A stretch of DNA of 16,031 bases from Bacilli bacterium (GTDB taxonomy: Bacteria; Bacillota_I; Bacilli_A; RF39; UBA660): contig JAILLM010000124.1 of assembly GCA_024693165.1 (NCBI GenBank), positions 1 to 16,031 of the forward strand, written 5' to 3'. Shown here piece by piece: positions 6,131-13,179 of this stretch. The notes beneath the pieces were generated by a model that was given only the letters and a program-made list of their open reading frames with translations, was not told the origin of the DNA and made no database searches. Within the stretch, counting starts at the first letter, position 1. The number at the start of each line of letters is the position of its first letter. Position numbers and translations under genes: made by a program.

Positions 6131-7582
6131 ATGAAAAATAAAGGTTTTACTTTAGTTGAGTTATTAGCAGTTATTGTAATCTTAGCAATAATAATGATTA
6201 TAGCTATCCCAGCAGTATTAAATATAATGCAAACAGCTGGTTTAAAAACGTTTGAAGAATTTACATTAAAAAGTATAAATGAAACTGAAAAAAAGATAGT
6301 ATCTAATTCTTTAATTGGAGAAACAACTGGTGATCAATGTGAAATATATAATATCAAAAATGATCTTGGACTATCTAATACAGGAAGTTTTGATGGTTAT
6401 ATTTTAGCTAAAAAGAATGATGATAAATATGAATATATTATTACTATGTGGAGTGATAGATATATGTTACGTCCATATAATTTTACAAATAAAACTAACT
6501 ATAAAAGCGAATCGAAAGATTTGACGGATTCTATAGAAAATATTAATGAAAATGATAAGAATTTGCTTACTGCATCTAATTTATGTGGTTTTGGATGTAA
6601 TAGGTGTAAAGTAAATGAAGAAGTTATTGAAGCTACTTGTTTTTTTAGTGAGAATTATTCGTTTGATTTCAATTATAATGGAGGTGAACAATCCTTTGTT
6701 GCAACATGTAATGGTAAATATAGATTAGAGGTTTGGGGTGCATCTGGCGGAGTTAATATTGGTAATTCTTCAGATTTTGGAAAAGGCGGTTACTCAGTCG
6801 GAAGTATAAATTTAGATGCTGGTACTAAATTATATATTAATGTTGGTGGAGCTGGAAATGATAGTAATAAAGATAATCAACCATTAAAAAAAGGAACAGG
6901 TGGATATAATGGCGGAGGCAGTGGTGGAGCTGGTTGTAAGAAAAGTGATGAATTATATTTTACTTCAGGTGCAGGTGGAGGAGGAGCAACTCATATTGCC
7001 ACTGTAAGTGGTCTTCTTAAGTCGCTTGAAATGTATAAAGATACTGCTGGTGAAAATAGTTCTAATGAAATTTTAATTGTTGCTGGAGGAGGCGGTGGAT
7101 ACTCTATGGGTCTGCAAGCAGGAGCTGGCGGAGGATTTAAGGGTACTGATGGATCAGTTAGAACTATTGATGGTTATAAAATTGGAGGTATTTCTAAAGG
7201 AGGTACTCAATTTGATGGTTATAAATTTGGAGAAGGTCAAAGTGCAAATGATAGAACTATCAGTACAAGTTGGGGTGCTGAAGGCCAAGGTGGAGGCGGC
7301 GGAGGCTGGTATGGCGGTACCGCTTCAACAGTAGTTGGTGAATTTAGTAATGATGCCGGAGCCGGCGGTTCGGGTTATATAAATAATCCACTTTTATTTG
7401 ATAAAAAAATGTTTTGTTTAAATTGTGAAGAAACTACTGAATTAGGTTATTATACTGTTAATACTAAGGGAACTAGTCGTTTACTTGATAATAGAAGTTG
7501 TTCAAATGGTTATAATCATTATCCAATTAGTAAATGTGCTAAATCTGGTAATGGCTATGCTAGGATTACATATTTGGGATAA
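6131..7582 (+). CDS. Prepilin-like surface protein with glycine-rich passenger domain
   Basis: A 483-residue protein. Residues 1-33 are a class III (type IV prepilin) leader: MKNKG then FTLVELLAVIVILAI, with cleavage expected between Gly5 and Phe6 and Glu at mature position 5, then a hydrophobic helix to about residue 33. Residues 34-125 form a pilin-like body with the phrase IYNIKNDLGLSNTG (72-85) that recurs in the next gene. A Cys-rich junction follows (Cys152, 156, 159, 170, 193). From about 185 to the end is a glycine-rich region with GGAG, GGGGGY and AGGSGYI runs, opening with YRLEVWGASGG and closing with GNGYARITYLG, which resembles the Gly_rich family (PF12810-like). It probably requires a prepilin peptidase, which is not in the window. 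Glycine codons GGC/GGA make this part GC-richer than its surroundings. The ribosome site is weak (GTGGTAG). Own promoter and downstream terminator suggest independent expression. Confidence 0.85.
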   Translation: MKNKGFTLVELLAVIVILAIIMIIAIPAVLNIMQTAGLKTFEEFTLKSINETEKKIVSNSLIGETTGDQCEIYNIKNDLGLSNTGSFDGYILAKKNDDKYEYIITMWSDRYMLRPYNFTNKTNYKSESKDLTDSIENINENDKNLLTASNLCGFGCNRCKVNEEVIEATCFFSENYSFDFNYNGGEQSFVATCNGKYRLEVWGASGGVNIGNSSDFGKGGYSVGSINLDAGTKLYINVGGAGNDSNKDNQPLKKGTGGYNGGGSGGAGCKKSDELYFTSGAGGGGATHIATVSGLLKSLEMYKDTAGENSSNEILIVAGGGGGYSMGLQAGAGGGFKGTDGSVRTIDGYKIGGISKGGTQFDGYKFGEGQSANDRTISTSWGAEGQGGGGGGWYGGTASTVVGEFSNDAGAGGSGYINNPLLFDKKMFCLNCEETTELGYYTVNTKGTSRLLDNRSCSNGYNHYPISKCAKSGNGYARITYLG

Positions 7583-7776
7583 TGAATTAAGAAGAGACAT
7601 TCGCTACTTGTTATGCAGTTAAAGAAATAAATATATCTGGATTTGTTAATCTTAAATTAAAAGATAGTTTTATCTATTGTAAGGTAGTTGATGTTATTTA
7701 TGTTAATAGTGAATATTCAGGAAGTTTATCATTTAGTAATACACAATGTAAGATAAAAACATTAACTAAAGTATAA
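7582..7776 (+). pseudogene. Remnant reading frame with nonsense codon at position 3
   Basis: An ATG overlapping the preceding stop (TAATG at 7580-7584) is followed by AAT and then TAA at 7588-7590. The same frame is then open for 61 codons to a TAA at 7774-7776, with no ATG, GTG or TTG start inside. The would-be peptide begins EETFATCYAVKEINISGF and has three Cys residues and a beta-strand-like pattern. I do not recognise it. The coupled start plus an early nonsense codon suggests a short gene that decayed, or the tail of a lost passenger domain; chance openness in AT-rich DNA is possible too. It fills most of the 294-base gap between the two pilin-like genes. Confidence 0.4.
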
Positions 7777-7780
7777 AAAT

Positions 7781-7803
7781 ACCACTTATTAAGCGGTTTT
7801 TTT
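7781..7803 (+). terminator. Intrinsic terminator after the glycine-rich pilin gene
   Basis: ACCACTT (7781-7787), loop ATT, AAGCGGT (7791-7797) with one A-C mismatch, then a T run to 7803. Flanking A and T runs extend the stem. Confidence 0.65.
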
Positions 7804-7828
7804 ATTTGTTAATAATTATTCTAAAATG

Positions 7829-7857
7829 TTTTAAAATGAGAATATATATAATATAAT
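7829..7857 (+). promoter_or_regulatory. Probable promoter of the BspA-type pilin gene
   Basis: Two overlapping TATAAT hexamers (7847-7852 and 7852-7857). With the second, TTTTAA at 7829-7834 is spaced 17 bp as a weak -35. A good ribosome site AAGGTGA (7864-7870) follows, 6 nt before the GTG start. Confidence 0.5.
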
Positions 7858-7876
7858 TAATATAAGGTGAGAATAA

Positions 7877-9190
7877 GTGAAGAAAGATAATAAAGGTTTT
7901 ACATTAGTTGAACTTCTAGCGGTAATTGTAATCTTAGCTATTATTATGTTGATAGCAATTCCATCAGTATTAAATGTTATGACTACAGCTAAAAGACAAG
8001 CTTTTAAAGAATACATAGATAAAGTGGCATTAGCTACACAAAATAAATATACAGAATCTCAACTTTATAATAATGTAACACCATCAGTTGTTATTTATGA
8101 TATCGAAAAAGATTTGGGTTTAACATCAACTGGAGATTATAAAGGATTTACTTTAGTTGATTCAAATAAAGACATTTATGTTACTTTGTATGATAAAGAA
8201 TTTGCAGTTAGTGGACTTAAGTGGAGTGATATAGATAATGCTAGTGTTGTAAGTGTTGTAAGTGTTTCTAGTACTGAATTCACTAAAGAAGGATTAGCAA
8301 CAGTTGTTGGTGTATCTGATTATTCTTATTATGAAGATGGTGAATTAAAGACTGGTGAAGTTATATTAAAGAAGGCGATTATGACTTCTGGATCAGTATT
8401 TAATACTTATATAAAACGTTTAGCTAATGATGAAAGTTTTTCTGCATCATCTGCTGATAGAAAAATTAAACATGTTAAATTCACAAGAAATATAAGTTCA
8501 GCACCTGATTCTAAAGTATCTGTTTCAGATGTAACTTCTGAAAAACGTATTTATGTATGGTGGGAAGAAAGCACAGAAACTATTTATATCGGTTGTGAAA
8601 ATAATATGATTTATTTAAGCAAAGATGCAAGTTATATGTTCCATTACTTATTTAATGTTGAAGATATAGATTTTAGTCATTTTATAAGTGATGATACCTC
8701 TTCATTATATCGTTTTGTTTCTGGATGTTTTAAATTAAAATCAGTAGATCTAAAACATTTTAATACTTCGAAGGTAACTAATTTTAGAGCCGTATTCTTA
8801 GACTGTGCTGAGATTACTTCATTAGATTTATCTACATGGAATACATCTAATGCAATTGAGATAGGCTATATGTTTAGTGGAACTACTAATTTAAAATCAT
8901 TAGATATTTCTAACTTTAATACATCTGGTGTAACTAGAATGGAGAATTTATTTCAAAAGAGTGGATTGAAAGAAATACATATTGAATCTTTTGATACTTC
9001 TAAAGTTAAAGATATGTCTTATTCATTTGGACAAGCTCCAAATTTGGAGAGAATATATGTATCTAGTAAATTTACTATTGATGCTATAGCAAATACATCT
9101 CCATTATTTACTGGAAGTACAAAATTACAAAATTTTGATTCTTCCAAAGTATCAAAAGAATATTGGACATTATATATGACGGTTGTTTAA
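7877..9190 (+). CDS. Prepilin-like surface protein with BspA/DUF285 leucine-rich repeats
   Basis: A 437-residue protein starting with GTG at 7877, set by AAGGTGA 6 nt upstream. Residues 1-36 are a type IV prepilin leader and helix: MKKDNKG then FTLVELLAVIVILAIIML, nearly identical to the preceding pilin-like protein. Residues 37-120 repeat its body plan, including IYDIEKDLGLTSTG (73-86). Residues 120-135 hold a Val/Ser-rich linker (VVSVVSVSS). The rest is a surface-repeat domain: a lead-in (about 155-285, with WWEE and YMFHYLFN) and then about five degenerate units of 24-26 residues of the form LKSLDISNFNTSGVTRMENLF. This is the BspA-like DUF285 (PF03382) repeat known from surface proteins of gut and oral bacteria and mycoplasmas. 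Expected location is the cell surface, anchored or assembled by the pilin helix. No prepilin peptidase or assembly ATPase lies nearby. Confidence 0.87.
   Translation: MKKDNKGFTLVELLAVIVILAIIMLIAIPSVLNVMTTAKRQAFKEYIDKVALATQNKYTESQLYNNVTPSVVIYDIEKDLGLTSTGDYKGFTLVDSNKDIYVTLYDKEFAVSGLKWSDIDNASVVSVVSVSSTEFTKEGLATVVGVSDYSYYEDGELKTGEVILKKAIMTSGSVFNTYIKRLANDESFSASSADRKIKHVKFTRNISSAPDSKVSVSDVTSEKRIYVWWEESTETIYIGCENNMIYLSKDASYMFHYLFNVEDIDFSHFISDDTSSLYRFVSGCFKLKSVDLKHFNTSKVTNFRAVFLDCAEITSLDLSTWNTSNAIEIGYMFSGTTNLKSLDISNFNTSGVTRMENLFQKSGLKEIHIESFDTSKVKDMSYSFGQAPNLERIYVSSKFTIDAIANTSPLFTGSTKLQNFDSSKVSKEYWTLYMTVV
8243..8267 (+). repeat. Short in-frame tandem repeat (9 nt, about 2.7 copies)
   Basis: AGTGTTGTA at 8243-8251, again at 8252-8260, then AGTGTT at 8261-8266. 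It encodes the Val/Ser linker between the pilin module and the passenger domain. Being a multiple of 3, slippage would change linker length without a frameshift. Confidence 0.6.
8735..9150 (+). repeat. Protein-level BspA/DUF285 repeat array
   Basis: About five units of 72-78 bases encode a repeated Leu-x-x-Leu/Val-Asp-Leu...Asn-Thr-Ser...Met-Phe pattern (LKSVDLKHFNTSKV, TSLDLSTWNTSNA, LKSLDISNFNTSGV, LKEIHIESFDTSKV, LERIYV). The repeats are diverged at DNA level and decay toward the C-terminus. Confidence 0.75.
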
Positions 9191-9194
9191 ATTT

Positions 9195-9220
9195 AACTGT
9201 AGTGAAAACTACAGTTTTTT
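9195..9220 (+). terminator. Intrinsic terminator before the division cluster
   Basis: AACTGTAGT (9195-9203), GAAA tetraloop, ACTACAGTT (9208-9216), then TTTT. The 9-bp stem is perfect, separating the pilin-like gene from mraZ. Confidence 0.9.
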
Positions 9221-9260
9221 ATTTGACGTAAAATATAAAAAATAGTGGTTAAACCCTTGA

Positions 9261-9290
9261 TTCCACCTAAGGTTAATAGTATATTATAAT
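9261..9290 (+). promoter_or_regulatory. Promoter of the mraZ division operon
   Basis: Perfect -10 TATAAT at 9285-9290. TTCCAC at 9261-9266, 18 bp upstream, is the best -35. The predicted start near 9297 falls on the first MraZ box. Confidence 0.7.
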
Positions 9291-9295
9291 CATAC

Positions 9296-9323
9296 AGTGG
9301 TAGATTGTGGTAGAAAGTGGGGA
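9296..9323 (+). promoter_or_regulatory. MraZ operator: three direct repeats with 10-bp period
   Basis: GTGGTAG at 9297-9303, GTGGTAG at 9307-9313 and GTGGGGA at 9317-9323, exactly 10 bp apart, one helical turn. MraZ is known to bind tandem TGGGN/AAAGTG-type boxes in its own promoter region (established for E. coli and Mycoplasma). Here the array covers the predicted transcription start, and the third box is also the ribosome binding site, so bound MraZ should block transcription, and a conserved box constrains the leader. Confidence 0.8.
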
Positions 9324-9329
9324 ACTATC

Positions 9330-9761
9330 ATGCTAATGGGTGAACATCATCACAACGTTGATGAAAAGAATCGTTTAGTTATACCAAGTAAATATAGGGC
9401 TGAACTTGGTAAAGAGTTTATTATTACTCGTGGCTTAGAAAAATGTTTATTTGTTTACCCAAAAGAGTCTTGGGAAAAGATTGTAGGGAAACTTGCAACT
9501 TTACCATTTACTCAAAAGGATGCACGTAACTTCACACGTTTCTTCATGTCTGGCGCTGATATCTGCTCACTTGATTCGCAAGGTCGAGTTAGCATTTCCT
9601 CCCCATTGATCGAATACGCCGATATAACTAAAGAAACAGTTATTATCGGCTCAATCGATCATCTTGAAATATGGTCTGAAGATCTATGGAATAAATTCTT
9701 TAACGATAACTTAGAAAACTTCTCAGATATCGCTGAGAACTTATTTAAAGCAGGTGAATAA
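9330..9761 (+). CDS. mraZ: Transcriptional regulator MraZ
   Basis: A 143-residue protein. The frame opens from GTG 9297, but ATG 9330 gives the family start MLMGEHHHNVDEKNRL and follows GGGGA (9319-9323). It has two AbrB-like swapped-hairpin halves, each with the MraZ signature DxxxR: Asp11-Glu-Lys-Asn-Arg15, and later DSQGR in SLDSQGRVSI. The KDARNFTRFFMSGA segment between them is strongly conserved. MraZ forms a ring-shaped oligomer that binds the repeated boxes just upstream and represses the division/cell wall cluster, opposed by RsmH (known in E. coli). It is the first gene of the operon; its TAA directly abuts the rsmH ATG. Confidence 0.97.
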   Translation: MLMGEHHHNVDEKNRLVIPSKYRAELGKEFIITRGLEKCLFVYPKESWEKIVGKLATLPFTQKDARNFTRFFMSGADICSLDSQGRVSISSPLIEYADITKETVIIGSIDHLEIWSEDLWNKFFNDNLENFSDIAENLFKAGE

Positions 9762-10679
9762 ATGCATTACAGTGTTCTTTTAAACGAGTCTATCGAAGGT
9801 TTAAATATTAAACCTGATGGCATTTATGTTGATTGTACTTTAGGCTATGGAGGACATTCATCAGAGATTTTAAAACGTATTCCCCAAGGTTTTTTATACA
9901 GTTTTGATCAAGATGAAGAAGCAATTAAGTATAGTACTGATAGGCTATCAAAAATAGGTAGTAATTTTAAAATAATATATTCAAACTTTTCTAATTTAAA
10001 AGAAAAATTAGAGGAGGTGGGAGTAAATAAAGTAGATGGAATAGTATTTGATTTAGGATTCTCTTCCCCACAAGTAGATGATGAATCAAGAGGATTTTCG
10101 TTTATGAAAGATGCTCCTTTAGACATGAGAATGGATTTGAATTCAGAATTCAGTGCTCAAAATGTTGTTAATGAATATAGTGAAGATAAATTAAGATTAA
10201 TCTTCTTCAAATATGGAGAAGAAAAGTTTTCTGGATCAATTGCTAAGAATATAGTTAAACAAAGACCAATAAATACAACAATGGAACTTGTTAAAGTAAT
10301 TGAAGGTAGTGTTCCTTATAAATACTTTAGAGAACATCATCCAGAAAGAAAAATATTCCAAGCTATTAGAATTGAAGTAAATCATGAATTAGATGTACTT
10401 GAAAGTGTACTTCCTGATGCAGTAGATTTATTAAATCCTGGTGGCAGAATAAGTGTTATTACATTTCATTCTCTAGAAGATAGAATAGTAAAACAAACAT
10501 TTAAGAAATTAAGTGAAATAAGTGAAATATTCTCAGGATTAAGAGAAAGTGATATCCCAGATGAATATAAACCAAAAATAAAATTAGTAAACCGTAAACC
10601 AATACTTCCATCTGAAGAAGAATTGAGAGAAAATAGAAGAAGTGCTAGTGCAAAACTTCGAGTAATAGAAAGGGTGTAG
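9762..10679 (+). CDS. rsmH: 16S rRNA (cytosine-1402-N4)-methyltransferase RsmH (MraW)
   Basis: A 305-residue SAM-dependent methyltransferase of normal length that modifies the decoding centre of 16S rRNA. Motifs seen: VDCTLGYGGHS (23-33) for SAM binding, SFDQDEEAI (47-55), DGIVFDLGFSSPQVD (92-106), APLDMRMD (118-125) and ITFHSLEDRIVK near residue 237. The C-terminus has the usual NRKPILPSEEE and ENRRSASAKLR blocks. The start ATG immediately follows the mraZ stop, with AGGTGA in the end of mraZ as ribosome site. This is the standard mraZ-rsmH pairing of division clusters. Confidence 0.97.
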   Translation: MHYSVLLNESIEGLNIKPDGIYVDCTLGYGGHSSEILKRIPQGFLYSFDQDEEAIKYSTDRLSKIGSNFKIIYSNFSNLKEKLEEVGVNKVDGIVFDLGFSSPQVDDESRGFSFMKDAPLDMRMDLNSEFSAQNVVNEYSEDKLRLIFFKYGEEKFSGSIAKNIVKQRPINTTMELVKVIEGSVPYKYFREHHPERKIFQAIRIEVNHELDVLESVLPDAVDLLNPGGRISVITFHSLEDRIVKQTFKKLSEISEIFSGLRESDIPDEYKPKIKLVNRKPILPSEEELRENRRSASAKLRVIERV

Positions 10680-10682
10680 AAA

Positions 10683-10976
10683 ATGAAAAAGACAACTGGT
10701 CCAATCATTAAGCTTTATAAAAGCGAAAAGATTTTACTTACATTAGTAGTTTTATTCTTTATTGCTTCACTTGTTGTTACAGTATTTTCAAATGCAAAAC
10801 TTTCTAGTTCAAATATCGAAGTAGAAAGATTAAAATCTAAAATTGAAAAACAAGAGAATGTTAACCTTTCACTTTCAATGCAAGTTGACGAATTAGCAAG
10901 CCTTTCAAATATACAATCTGTTGCGGAAAGTTATGGTTTAAGTTATAATAATGATAATATAATCGTAATAAAATAG
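10683..10976 (+). CDS. ftsL: Cell division protein FtsL-like
   Basis: A 97-residue bitopic membrane protein. A short charged N-terminus is followed by one transmembrane segment (about 17-37, KILLTLVVLFFIASLVVTVF), then a predicted coiled coil (about 42-75, with VERLKSKIEKQENVNLSLSMQV) and a short tail ending in IIVIK. Size, topology and position between rsmH and the penicillin-binding protein are those of FtsL, which with DivIC/FtsB and DivIB/FtsQ forms the divisome complex regulating septal wall synthesis. The sequence is poorly conserved in this family, so the call rests on topology and context. The start is 3 nt after the rsmH stop, with GGGTG as ribosome site. Confidence 0.85.
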   Translation: MKKTTGPIIKLYKSEKILLTLVVLFFIASLVVTVFSNAKLSSSNIEVERLKSKIEKQENVNLSLSMQVDELASLSNIQSVAESYGLSYNNDNIIVIK

Positions 10977-10988
10977 AAGGTGAACTAC

Positions 10989-13172
10989 ATGAAATTAAAG
11001 GACAATAAAATAAGATTAAATTTACTTCTTGTCTTATTTGTTGTTCTTTTTTTTGTTGCAGTTTTTTTGAAACTAGTTTATGTAGGTTTAAATAAAACAG
11101 TTGAAGGAACAGATTTACAAGCACTAGAAGCAAGTAGATCTACAGTTACTAAAAAGATACAGGCTAATAGAGGTAATATCTATGATAATAGTGGAAATTT
11201 ACTAGCACAAAATATGAACTCTTATACAGTTATTGCTTATCTTTCCTCATCTCGTACAGTAGATGATAGATATCCAAAACATGTAGTAGATAAAGACTAT
11301 ACAGCAAGACAACTAGCAACTGTATTAGAACCACTAAACCCAGTTATGACTTATGAATATATCTTAGGACTTTTAAATCAAAACTTATATCAAGTAGAGC
11401 TTGGACCGGGAGGTAGAAATATTTCTGAATATACTAAAGAAAAGATTGAAAAGCTAACTTTACCTGGTATAGATTTTACTAAGACTACTAAAAGATATTA
11501 TCAAAATGGAGATTTTGCTTCGTATATAATTGGCTATGCTAAGAAGTATGAAGATGAAGAAACTGGTGAAACAGATACAGTTGGTGAGTTGGGTATCGAA
11601 GGGTATTGTGATGAATTCTTAAGAGGTAAAGATGGATCTATTACGTATTCAAAAGATGCTTATGGTTATCAAATGGCTAATAGTGTAACTTATAAAGATC
11701 CAGCTGAAGATGGTTATGATGTTTATTTAACTATTGATAAACAAATACAAATATTTATTGATAATGCAGTTAATATGATTAATCAAAAAGGAGCAACATG
11801 GATAACGTTTACAGTTGCAGATGCTAAGACAGGTGCAATTGTTGGTTCTTCATCAAGTCCTTCATTTAATCCTAATAAACTTAATATTACTAATTATAAT
11901 AATCCACTTACTTCGTATGCTTATGAACCAGGTTCAACAATGAAGATATTCTCATTTATGTCAGCAATCGAAGAAGGTAAATATAATGGATCTGCGACTT
12001 ATAAATCAGGTACTACAACAGTTGGTGATTATACAATCAAAGACTGGAATCTATATGGATGGGGAACTATTTCATATGATGTAGGATTTACTTATTCATC
12101 AAATGTCGCAGCAGTTAATTTAGCAAGAAGTATTGGTAAGAATAAATTAGTTGATTACTATAAAAAGCTAGGATTTGGTAAAGCAACTGGTATTGAACTT
12201 GCTAATGAATATACAGGTTCATTAAAGAACTTAACTGGTTCAGTTTCTGAAGTAGAACTTGCAACATCTTCATTTGGACAAGGTGTTACAGTAACACCAA
12301 TTCAAATGATTCAAGCTCTTACTACATTAACTAATGATGGTGTTGAATTAAAACCATATGTAATTGATAAAGTAGTTAATCCAAATAATGATAAAATTAT
12401 TTATCAATCTAAGAAAAATGAATTAGAGAAAGTATATTCAACGAGTACAATTAATAAAATGATTGAACTTATGGATGCAACAGTTAACGGAGATGATAAG
12501 ACTCGTACTGGTAAACCATATCATAGTGATTCAGTAAGAATAATAGGTAAGACTGGTACAGCAAACTATACAGATGCATCAGGTAATTATTTAACTGATA
12601 CTTATAAAACAATTAGATCATTCGCAGGTGTTTTCCCTAAAGAAAATCCTGAGTATATTATTTATCTTGCAGTTAAAGACTTCCAAGGAAGTACTCAAGA
12701 TATGGGGCATGCTGTTAAGCAAGCTGTTGAAAGTATTTCTAAATATAAAAACATCGATAATAGAACTAGCGATGCTGATGAAACAAAGATAGTTAATATT
12801 AGTAATTTAATTAATAAAGATATTAATGCTACAGTTGAATCTTTAAAGACTGTTAAATTAAATCCAATTGTAATAGGTAATGGTACTAAAGTAGTTAGCC
12901 AATATCCTAAGAAAGGAACTACTGTTAGTGCAGGTACAAAAGTATTTATTATTACTAATGGACTTGCCTATACAATGCCAGATATGACAGGTTGGAGCAG
13001 TACGGAATTTATTGATTTCTGTAATATATTAGGTGTAGAATATAAATTGAATGGATATGGTTATGTAACTAGTACAAGTGTTTCTCCTGGAAGTGTAATT
13101 GATATGACATTACCAATCGAAGCAACATGTGCAACCATAGATCCTGCAAGCTTAGTTACAATAAGGGAGTGA
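10989..13172 (+). CDS. Septal penicillin-binding protein (FtsI/Pbp2B/SpoVD type) with two PASTA domains
   Basis: A 727-residue class B PBP. ATG 10989 is chosen over GTG 10980 because AAGGTGA lies 5 nt before it. A transmembrane anchor (10-33) precedes the dimerisation domain (RGNIYDNSGNLLA at 61-73). The transpeptidase domain has all three active-site motifs: Ser316-Thr-Met-Lys319 (nucleophile), Ser370-Ser-Asn372 and Lys521-Thr-Gly-Thr524. Two PASTA-like modules follow (about 603-658 and 660-720); the second is degenerate. It should cross-link septal peptidoglycan and be the beta-lactam target. PASTA domains are typical of Pbp2B/Pbp2X/SpoVD. I cannot tell a vegetative Pbp2B from a SpoVD; with only one copy seen here, right after ftsL, the divisome role is likeliest. 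Confidence 0.94.
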   Translation: MKLKDNKIRLNLLLVLFVVLFFVAVFLKLVYVGLNKTVEGTDLQALEASRSTVTKKIQANRGNIYDNSGNLLAQNMNSYTVIAYLSSSRTVDDRYPKHVVDKDYTARQLATVLEPLNPVMTYEYILGLLNQNLYQVELGPGGRNISEYTKEKIEKLTLPGIDFTKTTKRYYQNGDFASYIIGYAKKYEDEETGETDTVGELGIEGYCDEFLRGKDGSITYSKDAYGYQMANSVTYKDPAEDGYDVYLTIDKQIQIFIDNAVNMINQKGATWITFTVADAKTGAIVGSSSSPSFNPNKLNITNYNNPLTSYAYEPGSTMKIFSFMSAIEEGKYNGSATYKSGTTTVGDYTIKDWNLYGWGTISYDVGFTYSSNVAAVNLARSIGKNKLVDYYKKLGFGKATGIELANEYTGSLKNLTGSVSEVELATSSFGQGVTVTPIQMIQALTTLTNDGVELKPYVIDKVVNPNNDKIIYQSKKNELEKVYSTSTINKMIELMDATVNGDDKTRTGKPYHSDSVRIIGKTGTANYTDASGNYLTDTYKTIRSFAGVFPKENPEYIIYLAVKDFQGSTQDMGHAVKQAVESISKYKNIDNRTSDADETKIVNISNLINKDINATVESLKTVKLNPIVIGNGTKVVSQYPKKGTTVSAGTKVFIITNGLAYTMPDMTGWSSTEFIDFCNILGVEYKLNGYGYVTSTSVSPGSVIDMTLPIEATCATIDPASLVTIRE

Positions 13173-13179
13173 AGGTAAG

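Noticed and set aside
7077..7334. Plus-strand 85-codon frame inside the glycine-rich gene
   Set aside because: An alternative-frame reading of GGA/GGT-rich DNA giving a Val/Leu/Glu-rich peptide; no separate ribosome site, and the main frame has clear domain logic.
6680..7570. Glycine-rich repeats as collagen-like or PE_PGRS protein
   Set aside because: No regular Gly-X-Y triplets and no PE domain; the opening YRLEVWGASGG and closing GYARITYLG fit the Gly_rich family better.
8735..9150. CRISPR-like or satellite repeat array
   Set aside because: The periodicity is at protein level only, with diverged DNA and no constant repeats or spacers.
9195..9290. Possible regulatory RNA or riboswitch between the pilin gene and mraZ
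   Set aside because: After the terminator only promoter-like sequence remains, and the predicted mraZ leader is too short for a riboswitch.
10861..11133. Minus-strand 90-codon frame across the ftsL-pbp junction
   Set aside because: Antisense to two recognised genes, low-complexity product, no promoter or ribosome site.
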